From the NCBI GenBank assembly GCA_035500455.1, contig DATJXG010000276.1, forward strand, positions 1 through 9,897: a stretch of DNA of 9,897 bases, in the 5' to 3' direction. Source of the stretch: DATJXG01 sp035500455. Its GTDB lineage: Bacteria > Acidobacteriota > Terriglobia > Terriglobales > Acidobacteriaceae. Each line of letters begins with the position of its first letter. Within the stretch, counting starts at the first letter, position 1. Position numbers and translations under genes: made by a program. Shown piece after piece: positions 1 to 6,395 of the stretch. Below the pieces are notes generated by a model, which saw only the letters and a list, made by a program, of their open reading frames with translations, was not told the DNA's origin and searched no databases.

Positions 1-53
1 AAGAACTTCATCGTTTCACAAAGTTAGATGCAGAAAAGTGCTAATCACGTTCC

Positions 54-137
54 GTAGCGCCGCCGTCCCGGCGGCTGTCCGACGGGCGTCTCGCCCGCCT
101 CGCCGAGGACGAGATACTCTCCCGACAGCTCGGGAGA
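54..137. repeat. Cluster of three short GC-rich palindromes
   Basis: Three perfect hairpins follow each other closely: arms 59-65 and 69-75 (7 bp, 3-nt loop), arms 83-88 and 92-97 (6 bp, 3-nt loop), and arms 118-125 and 130-137 (8 bp, 4-nt loop). The last lies about 20 nt beyond the stop codon of the minus-strand SDR gene, so it could protect or end that transcript. No T-run follows it on the minus strand, so it is not a standard intrinsic terminator. The arrangement resembles REP-like dispersed intergenic repeats. Only one copy is present here, so dispersal cannot be shown. Positions 1-53 hold nothing I recognise. Confidence 0.5.
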
Positions 138-158
138 CCCATGCCAACGCTACTTGAC

Positions 159-941
159 CTAGCCGATCAGTACCGCGCCGCCATTGACGTTAAAGACCTC
201 GCCGGTGATGAAGCCGGCGTATTCCGAGCACAGAAAGAGGATGGGTCCGGCGATTTCCTCCGGCTTGCCGGCGCGTCCCAGGGGGATTGCCGAATAGATG
301 CGGGCGCTGGTTTTGGGATCGTTCAGGGCCGGAGCCGACATGTCGGTGTCCACCCAGCCCGGCGCCACGGTGTTGACGTAGATCGCATCGCGCGCCAGTT
401 CCGTGGACAGACCCTTGACCATGCTGATCAGCGCGCCCTTGGTGGCGGCGTAGTCGCAGTGGAACGCTTCTCCCCGTTGCCCCGCGGTCGAGCTGACCAG
501 CACAATGTGCCCGGCGGAGGCGCCCGATTTTCCCTGCTTCTTCATCTGGGCGACCGAATGCTTGATCAACGCGAAGACGCTATCCAGGTTAATGGCCATA
601 GTGCTGCGCCATTGCGCCTCCGACATCTTTTCGATGGGCGCGTCTTCGGGGGGCCAGACCCCGTGATTGGCCACCAGGATGTCCAGGCGTCCGAAGCGCT
701 TTACGGCAGCCGCGACCAGCTCCTGCGCCGTCTCCGTGCCCGACAGATTGCAGGCCACAGCCGCGCAATTGTCCGCTCCGAGTTCCTTCACCAGTTGCTC
801 GGATGGAGCTTTGGCTTTTTCGTAGTTGAACAACACGCGCGCTCCCGCAGCCACAAACAGGCGGACCGCCGCCGCACCGATGCCGCGCGACCCGCCGGTG
901 ATGAGAGCCACCTTGCCAGAGAGAGAGAGAGAGATAGGCAT
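159..941 (-). CDS. SDR family NAD(P)-dependent oxidoreductase (FabG-like)
   Basis: This is a 260-residue classical short-chain dehydrogenase/reductase, the usual length for the family. The Rossmann cofactor motif TGGSRGIG is at residues 15-22. The structural NNAG position reads ANHG (91-94). The catalytic tetrad is complete: N118, S150 or S151, Y164 and K168 (YAATK). The substrate/cofactor PG motif is at 194-195, and the C-terminal FITGEVFNVNGG block (244-255) is typical of FabG-like enzymes. The protein should be cytosolic and use NADP(H) or NAD(H); the substrate cannot be read from the sequence. The frame stays open upstream to 1541, but there it is only a shadow of the receptor gene. The ATG at 941 was chosen because the SDR fold begins a few residues later and GGAAA lies 10 nt upstream. 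The next ATG, at 967, has no Shine-Dalgarno sequence. The first residues are encoded by a CT-repeat (TCTCTCTCTCTCT on the coding strand). Confidence 0.93.
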   Translation of the reverse strand: MPISLSLSGKVALITGGSRGIGAAAVRLFVAAGARVLFNYEKAKAPSEQLVKELGADNCAAVACNLSGTETAQELVAAAVKRFGRLDILVANHGVWPPEDAPIEKMSEAQWRSTMAINLDSVFALIKHSVAQMKKQGKSGASAGHIVLVSSTAGQRGEAFHCDYAATKGALISMVKGLSTELARDAIYVNTVAPGWVDTDMSAPALNDPKTSARIYSAIPLGRAGKPEEIAGPILFLCSEYAGFITGEVFNVNGGAVLIG

Positions 942-980
942 GCAGAGATAGTTTCCAGTGTCAGCCATGAATTGGCAAGG

Positions 981-1013
981 GGGAGGATGTGGGTCGTGGG
1001 AGGATGTGGGTCG
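981..1013. repeat. Tandem 17-nt direct repeat, two copies
   Basis: The 16-nt sequence gggaggatgtgggtcg occurs at 981-996 and again at 998-1013, with one T between them, giving a period of 17. It abuts the perfect hairpin at 1010-1029. It lies upstream of the SDR start, on the side from which its promoter or read-through transcript would come. No function is evident. Confidence 0.75.
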
Positions 1014-1029
1014 GACACTCTTGTCCGAC
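1010..1029. repeat. Perfect 8-bp hairpin with 4-nt loop (GTCGGACA / TGTCCGAC)
   Basis: The arms at 1010-1017 and 1022-1029 are perfect reverse complements around a CTCT loop. On the minus strand, the direction of both neighbouring genes, no T-run follows, so it is not a typical terminator between the receptor and SDR genes. On the plus strand only a short CTTTT follows (1030-1034). It could be an operator, an RNA processing site or part of a dispersed intergenic repeat. From memory, this hairpin style is frequent in Acidobacteria intergenic DNA; that was not checked. Confidence 0.6.
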
Positions 1030-1047
1030 GCTTTTGATCTTGAAGTG

Positions 1048-1071
1048 GACTTTGATTTTGACTTTGAAAAA
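1048..1071. repeat. Short degenerate 12-nt repeat
   Basis: GACTTTGATTTT (1048-1059) is followed directly by GACTTTGAAAAA (1060-1071); the first eight bases are identical. It is A/T-rich compared with its surroundings and lies between the receptor stop codon and the 1010-1029 hairpin. If translated on the minus strand it gives an alternating Lys-Ser string, which is not protein-like. It could belong to the same repeat unit as the neighbouring hairpin. Confidence 0.45.
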
Positions 1072-1108
1072 TTGTTGCCCAGCCAGACAGCCCCGCGGGC
1101 CAGGGTAG

Positions 1109-4100
1109 TCAGCTTCCCCAGCTGGTTGTCCTCTCCGCCTTGAGTTCGCGAATCAGAATGCGCACCAGCATGCCGTCGTAACGCGTGCCGCTCAATTTTT
1201 CCAGCTCGGCGAAGGCCTGTTCGCTGGTCTTGGCGGAGGCAAAGGAACGCTCGGTGGTCATGTTCACGTAGGCGTCGGTGATGGCCATAATGCGCGCCCA
1301 TAGCGGGATCTTCTCTCCCCGCATGCCATTGGGATAGCCTCCGCCGTCGAAGGATTCGTGGTGGTGCAGCACGGCTTCGCGCAACTTCTTGCCTTCGGGC
1401 AAAGTGGCCAGGATTTCTGCTCCCACATCGGCGTGCATTTTCAAAAAATTGAACTCGCCCTCGGTCAGGGGACCAGGCTTGTTCAGGATGCGTTCGGGGA
1501 CAAAGAGCTTGCCGACATCGTGCACCCGGGCCGCAAAGCACAGATCGGCAATCTCCTCCGGAGGCAAACCCAGCGAGCGCGCGATGATTTCACTGTAGCG
1601 CGCTACCATCTCGCCGTGTCCGGCGCTGTTCAGTTCGCGCGACTCGGCGGCGCTGGTCAAGGTCTCGATGGCCTCGCGCAGAATGTGGTCCGTGAGGGCT
1701 TCCTCACCACACATCTTCTTCAGGGTGGTGATGAGCTCATCCACGTGCTCGGGACCGGTGTGCTCGCGTTGCAGGAAGCCTTCGATGTATCCCGAGATCA
1801 TCTGGCGGCGCACCGCCGCACTTTCACCGCCCGCGATCTCTTCGGCGGTGGACACCCGGTCGCCGCCCTTGCGCTTGGACACGTACATGCCCGCGTCGGC
1901 GACGCGAATAATATCTTCCATGGAAAAGCCGTGCACCGGGAAACTCGCTACCCCGAAACTGCCGGTAATGTTGTGCTCGGCCAGCATGGGGTCTTGTGCG
2001 ATCCACAGGCGCAGGCGTTCCGCCAGGATCTGGGCCTGCTCCACGCCGGTCTCTGGCATGAGAATGATGAACTCGTCGCCGCCGTAGCGGGCCACCACGT
2101 TCGATTGTCGGCACTTTTGCTCCAGCAGCCGCCCCACCCGGGTCAGCACCAGATCGCCTTCCAGATGTCCCTTGGTGTCATTTACCGTCTTGAACTTGTC
2201 CAGGTCCATCAGCACGACCGAGATGGGACGGCCGGAGCGCGAGGCCCGCTTGAGCTCGGAACCCAGCGCTTCGAAGAAAAAACGCCGGGTCTTGATGAGT
2301 GTGAGCCCGTCTGTGATCGACTGCTGCTGCAGCTTCTGAAACACGTTGGCATTGTGCAGGGCAGTGGCCAGCAGGTCGGCCAGGGTGCTCATGATCAGCC
2401 GGTCCGCCGGCGTGAAGGCATCTTCCTTGTGGCTTTCCACGTTGAGAACGCCGAGGAAATTCTCCCCATACGCGATCGGGATGCAGAGAACGGAGCGCGA
2501 TCCTGGCAGTACACCCTGCAGTTGTGCGTCGCTCGAGGTCTGGACCAGCGCCGCCTCCCCGCTCCGGGCCACCCGGCCGAGGATGCCCGCGCCCAGCGCG
2601 ATACGCTTGCCCAGAGATTGGGCTGTGACCCCGGCCTCGGCCTTGATTTCGATCTCTTTGGTCGAGTAATCCAGAATGCCGATGCCGATGTGGTCGAAGC
2701 TGAAATTTTTCTGGATGTGGCCGACGATGTCCGCCATCATCTGCTCGGAATCGTCGCTGGAAATCGCGGTCTTCGATATATTATTCAGGAAGGCCAACTG
2801 GCGCGAACGCTGCTGTTCCTCGGAGAACAGCCGGGCATTTTCCACGGCGACTGAAACCTGCCCCGCTGCCGTTTGCATGACTTCCAGGTCGCGTTGCTCG
2901 AAGGCATATTCGCGCTCCGTGTTCAGTGCAGCCATGACTCCCGCCGGCCGGCCTCCCAGCAGAATGGGCGCGCCACAAAAGCATTTGGCGGGCCGCGGAG
3001 GCAGGAAGGTGACCCCCAGGCGCTCCCGCGCCTTCTCCAGTTCGGCGCGAATCACCAACGGCTGGCCGCTGCGGATGATGTACTCCGTCAGGCCATTGGT
3101 CAGTTTGCGTGAGCGTTTGGGTAAAATTTCGCCCTTCTCTACTTCCAGTTCGAAACGAATCTCATCGCCTTCCTGAAAGGCGATGTAGAAGTCGCTGGTG
3201 TCGAAGATCTGGCCCAGCTCTTTCTGGACCGTGCGCAGGATTTCGTCCTGATCCAGCCGCGAACTGATGGCTTGTCCGATCTGGGTGAGCAACGCAAATT
3301 CCTTGGTACGGCGCTGCGCATCGTGCATGACGGCATAGTTTTCCAGGGTCAAACCGATCTGCAATGCCAGCCCGATCAGCAGGCGCAGGTTCGATGAACC
3401 GAACATGCGGCGCGCGGTGTGGGGAAACAGAATCACGCCAAAATTGTGTTCCCGGGTCTGCAGGCTCACGGCCGTGAGGTTGTAAATGCGCTCTTCGGTC
3501 ATCACCTCGCGGAATTGCAGGAAGCGGCCGCCGGGGAAGGCGGGCAAGGGCTCTGGCATTTCCGGCACCCCGCGAAAGGTCACGAATCCGCCCCGCCGGT
3601 AAGCCAGCTCACAGAGATATTCTCCGGCTCCGCTCTTCTCCAGTTTGTCGAGAAACTCGGTGGAAAAGCCGCGCTGCACCGACGGCAGGACGGCGCGCCA
3701 GCGTTCGGAGATGCAGATGACGGCCCCGCCCGCGGGCAAAGGCGCGACCAGTCGGTCCAGAATGCTTTGCATGCTGGGGACCAGTTCGTCAGCCGACAGC
3801 AGCCGCGTCGGATCCACGCCCAGGGTGGAGAACGCCAGGGCATTTTCCTGCACCGCGCTGCGCTCGTTTTCCGCCAGCACCATCACCATCGCGATGCCCA
3901 GCGCCAGTTGCGGAATCGGGCCCAGCATGTCGGACAGCTGCAAATAGGAAAGGCTGAACTGCCCGAACAGCATCAGCACCGACCACAGCGCCAGGGCCAT
4001 CGCCAGCAGCGTGAAGGCCAGCGAATTTCTCCGGTGGGCGTAGCGGTAAAAGAAGAAAGAACAGTAGAGCAGCACCAGGGCCACTCCCACTTCCAGGCGG

Positions 4101-4489
4101 AAGCGCGGGTCGGTGATGACCTCCGAATGAAAAATTCTTCCCACCATGTGCTGCTTCAAATTCCACAGGCTGAGCGCTACTCCTCCCAGGCCGACCGCGA
4201 GGTCATACCAGCGCAGGTGGAATCTTTCGCGCATCAGGCGGGTAGAGATGAAGATGCAGACCGCCATGACCGCCAGAAGCAGCGAGGCCAGCAGTGAAAT
4301 CACAGCCGAGGGATTGCGGAAGGCACTCCAGGCGGCGAGGATGTAGTGCAGCGTGTAAGCTCCCCATCCCAGTTGCCAGGCGCGAAAATAGTCCTGCCGG
4401 GTCTGCTCGTAGAGATAGGTGAAAACCAGGAAGAGCAGCAGGGCAACCACAGCCGGTACTACCAGCAAACTAATCGTGATGCCGTTCAT
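1109..4489 (-). CDS. 7TM receptor with GAF, GGDEF and HD-GYP domains (cyclic-di-GMP turnover)
   Basis: This is a 1126-residue inner-membrane signalling protein. Residues 1-206 hold about seven hydrophobic helices (near 7-28, 37-58, 62-84, 94-111, 133-150, 155-177 and 188-206). A weak GAF-like region follows (225-385), then two clearer GAF modules (395-555 and 563-712). The GGDEF cyclase (720-880) has metal Asp D762, guanine-contact N770 and D779, and intact GGDEF at 803-807. The inhibitory RxxD site reads RQSN (794-797). The HD-GYP domain (950-1120) has H958, H990-D991, K994, H1019, H1043-H1044, GYP at 1051-1053 and D1072. It should therefore both make and hydrolyse cyclic-di-GMP under control of sensed signals. 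D779 argues against a cGAMP-making Hypr-type GGDEF. The ATG at 4489 has GAGGT about 15 nt upstream, a long spacing. An insertion sequence begins 48 nt upstream. The signal is unknown. Confidence 0.93.
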   Translation of the reverse strand: MNGITISLLVVPAVVALLLFLVFTYLYEQTRQDYFRAWQLGWGAYTLHYILAAWSAFRNPSAVISLLASLLLAVMAVCIFISTRLMRERFHLRWYDLAVGLGGVALSLWNLKQHMVGRIFHSEVITDPRFRLEVGVALVLLYCSFFFYRYAHRRNSLAFTLLAMALALWSVLMLFGQFSLSYLQLSDMLGPIPQLALGIAMVMVLAENERSAVQENALAFSTLGVDPTRLLSADELVPSMQSILDRLVAPLPAGGAVICISERWRAVLPSVQRGFSTEFLDKLEKSGAGEYLCELAYRRGGFVTFRGVPEMPEPLPAFPGGRFLQFREVMTEERIYNLTAVSLQTREHNFGVILFPHTARRMFGSSNLRLLIGLALQIGLTLENYAVMHDAQRRTKEFALLTQIGQAISSRLDQDEILRTVQKELGQIFDTSDFYIAFQEGDEIRFELEVEKGEILPKRSRKLTNGLTEYIIRSGQPLVIRAELEKARERLGVTFLPPRPAKCFCGAPILLGGRPAGVMAALNTEREYAFEQRDLEVMQTAAGQVSVAVENARLFSEEQQRSRQLAFLNNISKTAISSDDSEQMMADIVGHIQKNFSFDHIGIGILDYSTKEIEIKAEAGVTAQSLGKRIALGAGILGRVARSGEAALVQTSSDAQLQGVLPGSRSVLCIPIAYGENFLGVLNVESHKEDAFTPADRLIMSTLADLLATALHNANVFQKLQQQSITDGLTLIKTRRFFFEALGSELKRASRSGRPISVVLMDLDKFKTVNDTKGHLEGDLVLTRVGRLLEQKCRQSNVVARYGGDEFIILMPETGVEQAQILAERLRLWIAQDPMLAEHNITGSFGVASFPVHGFSMEDIIRVADAGMYVSKRKGGDRVSTAEEIAGGESAAVRRQMISGYIEGFLQREHTGPEHVDELITTLKKMCGEEALTDHILREAIETLTSAAESRELNSAGHGEMVARYSEIIARSLGLPPEEIADLCFAARVHDVGKLFVPERILNKPGPLTEGEFNFLKMHADVGAEILATLPEGKKLREAVLHHHESFDGGGYPNGMRGEKIPLWARIMAITDAYVNMTTERSFASAKTSEQAFAELEKLSGTRYDGMLVRILIRELKAERTTSWGS

Positions 4490-4516
4490 GGCGCGAAAAC
4501 AGCTACCTCAGCCAGA

Positions 4517-4522
4517 ATGATA
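4517..4522 (-). promoter_or_regulatory. Possible -10 element of the receptor gene
   Basis: On the minus strand this reads TATCAT, five of six matches to the sigma-70 -10 consensus, 27 nt before the receptor ATG. A start near 4510 would leave the GAGGT ribosome-binding site in the leader. The bases 16-18 nt further upstream are now inside the insertion-sequence terminus and do not resemble a -35. TTGCGA within the terminus is 22 nt away, too far for a normal promoter. Confidence 0.3.
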
Positions 4523-4531
4523 AGCAATTTC

Positions 4532-4537
4532 TAACTA
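4532..4537. repeat. Target-site duplication of the IS, left copy (TAACTA)
   Basis: TAACTA directly flanks the left terminal repeat and is repeated exactly at 6220-6225 beyond the right terminal repeat. Because the flanking bases partly extend the inverted repeat, a 4-nt AACT or 5-nt duplication with slightly longer termini is also possible. Confidence 0.75.
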
Positions 4538-4555
4538 CTTTCCGTCGCAAAAATG
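4538..4555. repeat. IS terminal inverted repeat, left
   Basis: CTTTCCGTCGCAAAAATG is the exact reverse complement of 6202-6219. The match extends two bases further outward (4536-4537 with 6220-6221), but those bases overlap the target duplication. Confidence 0.9.
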
Positions 4556-4660
4556 CGGTTTCTGACATATGCCTGTGACAGAACACGCAGTCGAGACGGT
4601 CTTCGGTGGGGGCTTTGCGCGTATCCATTCTCGTGCGCAAGGCGAGTGGACCGTGCTGGC

Positions 4661-6076
4661 TTAACTGTTCTGCCGCGCAAGATAGCACCCCATCTGGATT
4701 ACGTTGTCCGCAATCACGCCGAGTCCCACCCATCGCCGCATGCCTTCTAGGCCGGGATAGAGGCAACGACGCAACCCGTGTCTGCGTTTGAGCACGCTGA
4801 TTCGACCCTCCGATCCCGTCCTCCACTTTTGCCCTCTCCGAAACCAACGCTGATGCTGCAGACATTTCCGTTCGCTACTGGTGGTTTTCTTGTTGGGCAC
4901 CGACATCCACTTCACACCTAGCGCTTGACCCGTTTTCTCGTTCTCGCGCGAATAAAATCCCGCATCGGCAGCCACCGTGCGCGGGGTTCGTCCTAATCTC
5001 TGTTGGTGTATCTCGATCGAGGACAACAACAGAGTCGAATCCGCAGGCCGCTCGGCATACACCTCAAAGTGAGTTACGATTTGGTTCTCTGCTTCCTGAA
5101 TCTTGACCAGCTTGCCGAACTCGTTGGGCTTGCTCGCTTTCCCTTTGCGAATAATTTCCGTGTGCGGTTCGAACACGCTCACGATCTTTCCCGGCATCTT
5201 CGTGTCTCCTGCGAAAATCCGTATCCGGGTCTGTTTCACTACTTGCCGAACTCTCCCCAGCATGGTCTCCAACGATTGCGTCAGACCTTCCAGGGCAGCG
5301 CGCCGACGGCGCGGCGACTGTTTCACTTCCGCCAGTACTCTCTGCGCCTGATTCACCACTTTCCGCGTCAAGCTGAGAAGCTCCCGATACTGCCGCCTTC
5401 TGCGCTCTTCTCCGGATGGTCCCAGCAGTCGAGTCGATAGGGCAATCGCCAGGACTCGCTTCCGTATGCTGCGCATGCGATCTCGCACCTTGCGTTTCAG
5501 ACCTCCCGACTTCGACTCGATCTTCTTCATGGTGCGCGTCAGCGCCCGCGTCCCGTCCCCCAACAAACTGCTGTCGGTCGGATAATGAATGTTGCTTTCC
5601 ACCACCGTGGTATCCACCCGTAACTTCTTACCCTGCGTCACTCCTCGCTCCTGCGCCACTTCCACGAGCCGCCGGTGCAATTGCTCAATGACCTTCGGCC
5701 CGATCAACTGCCCCAGTCGTGCCAGGGTCTTGGCGTCCGGCACTTTTTCATCCCCGATCCGGGTAAACGCGCGATACACCAGATTGGCCCGCACCTCGCG
5801 TTCCAGCACGTCATAGCTCCAGTTCCGCATATGTTTCAACAACAGCAGGCGGAGCGCGACTTCCGCAGGCGTTTGCATCCGGCCACGGCTGCGGCTCTGC
5901 GGGTGGCGTTCCCCCTGCGCTTCGTACACCGTATCCAGAAGTTGCTCATCTTCCAGCAGTTCGTCCACCAGCCGCATCCACGGTTCCCACAACCCCTCGA
6001 TATCCTCGGCGAGACCTCGATGCCACAGCGACGGTTGTTGATGACGGAGTTTGATCATGGCGGTCATCCTAATCAC
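4661..6076 (-). CDS. DDE transposase, ISNCY-like (ISDol1 group)
   Basis: This 471-residue protein cuts and joins the element ends by a DDE-type RNase H-fold mechanism. The likely catalytic residues are D155 (in RVDTTVVESN), D371 (in VAADAGFYS) and E423 (in GSEGRISVLKR). An N-terminal region (about 20-140) with MQTPAEVALRLLLLKHMRNW is probably DNA-binding or structural. Between the first two aspartates lies a roughly 215-residue stretch with a very basic segment (about 183-285), which fits an insertion domain in the catalytic fold. The gene fills most of the element and reads through without a frameshift or internal stop. The start is uncertain: GTG at 6076 has AGGG 4 nt upstream, while ATG at 6067 has GGTG 6 nt upstream; ATG at 6058 is also possible. 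Family naming is from recognition of conserved blocks and should be confirmed. Confidence 0.9.
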   Translation of the reverse strand: MIRMTAMIKLRHQQPSLWHRGLAEDIEGLWEPWMRLVDELLEDEQLLDTVYEAQGERHPQSRSRGRMQTPAEVALRLLLLKHMRNWSYDVLEREVRANLVYRAFTRIGDEKVPDAKTLARLGQLIGPKVIEQLHRRLVEVAQERGVTQGKKLRVDTTVVESNIHYPTDSSLLGDGTRALTRTMKKIESKSGGLKRKVRDRMRSIRKRVLAIALSTRLLGPSGEERRRRQYRELLSLTRKVVNQAQRVLAEVKQSPRRRRAALEGLTQSLETMLGRVRQVVKQTRIRIFAGDTKMPGKIVSVFEPHTEIIRKGKASKPNEFGKLVKIQEAENQIVTHFEVYAERPADSTLLLSSIEIHQQRLGRTPRTVAADAGFYSRENEKTGQALGVKWMSVPNKKTTSSERKCLQHQRWFRRGQKWRTGSEGRISVLKRRHGLRRCLYPGLEGMRRWVGLGVIADNVIQMGCYLARQNS

Positions 6077-6201
6077 CGTCCCTGTCTAAAACAATATGTC
6101 TTCAAAATGTTTTATTACTTTCCTGAATACCACAGCACAAACTGAACGTTCTGACTCCCCCCTCGAGTCCGCCTCCGCTGTCTTACACTGCTCTTATCCC
6201 T

Positions 6202-6219
6202 CATTTTTGCGACGGAAAG
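6202..6219. repeat. IS terminal inverted repeat, right
   Basis: CATTTTTGCGACGGAAAG matches the left terminus (4538-4555) perfectly in inverse orientation. It marks the transposase-promoter end of the element. Confidence 0.9.
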
Positions 6220-6225
6220 TAACTA
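6220..6225. repeat. Target-site duplication of the IS, right copy (TAACTA)
   Basis: This is an exact copy of the TAACTA at 4532-4537. Removing the IS and one copy joins the receptor leader directly to the gltX upstream region, consistent with insertion into a divergent intergenic region. Between here and gltX (6226-6395) I see no gene. A 6-bp hairpin (6249-6254 with 6259-6264, loop AATA) is present, with no assigned role. Confidence 0.75.
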
Positions 6226-6346
6226 GCATGGTTTCACAGCGGTTAAGGCAAGACAATAGTCTTGTGGAGTGTGTTGAGGAGGCGGGTAATGGGCCATTCC
6301 GCCTTCTGGATCAACTACTTGGATCGACTTTCCGCGTTCCGCGGGC

Positions 6347-6376
6347 TTGACGCTACATTTCCTCAGCCCTTACCAT
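6347..6376 (+). promoter_or_regulatory. Possible sigma-70 promoter of gltX
   Basis: TTGACG (6347-6352) is a five-of-six -35 match. It is followed after 18 nt by TACCAT (6371-6376), a four-of-six -10 match. Transcription would begin near 6383, after the first in-frame ATG (6375) and before the second (6396), so the call bears on the choice of start codon. The -10 is weak. Confidence 0.35.
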
Positions 6377-6395
6377 GAGGACACGACCTTTCGTA

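Larger units (their letters stand above)
4538..6219 (-). mobile_element. Complete insertion sequence, ISNCY/ISDol1-like, 1682 bp
   Basis: The element is bounded by perfect 18-bp terminal inverted repeats (4538-4555 and 6202-6219, beginning CTTTCCGTCGC) and flanked by a 6-bp direct repeat, TAACTA. It carries one full-length transposase gene on the minus strand. About 105 nt of non-coding DNA lies between the left repeat and the transposase stop, and about 125 nt between the transposase start and the right repeat. The right-hand stretch includes an A/T-rich segment (roughly 6077-6120) likely to hold the transposase promoter. Intact termini, target duplication and gene suggest a recent and possibly still mobile insertion. 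Assignment to the ISNCY/ISDol1 group rests on recognising the transposase and was not checked against ISfinder. No passenger genes are present. Confidence 0.88.

Noticed and set aside
118..137. Intrinsic terminator for the SDR gene
   Set aside because: The 8-bp stem is perfect, but no T-run follows on the minus strand, so it was recorded only as a palindrome.
494..500. Loss of the phosphorylatable STAS serine in the SulP protein (residue numbers given; AIDATGL)
   Set aside because: A threonine in this loop (IDxTG) is usual for SulP transporters, so it is not a notable deviation.
942..1541. N-terminal extension of the SDR frame upstream to 1541
   Set aside because: The extra 200 residues overlap the receptor gene in another frame on the same strand, contain a Lys-Ser repeat from low-complexity DNA, and precede a complete SDR fold with its own start and ribosome-binding site.
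1358..2854. 498-codon open frame on the plus strand inside the receptor gene
   Set aside because: It is antisense to a gene with clear GAF, GGDEF and HD-GYP motifs. Its translation has no recognisable motif, and open antisense frames are expected in GC-rich coding DNA.
3419..4297. 292-codon plus-strand frame opposite the receptor membrane domain
   Set aside because: The Gln/His/Arg-rich translation is the typical antisense shadow of a hydrophobic coding region.
4503..4865. Small open frame crossing the left IS end toward the receptor gene
   Set aside because: It is out of frame with the transposase, spans the insertion boundary and lacks protein-like features.
6096..6350. Small plus-strand open frame crossing the right IS end
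   Set aside because: It spans the terminal repeat and target duplication, so it was created by the insertion; no family resemblance was seen.
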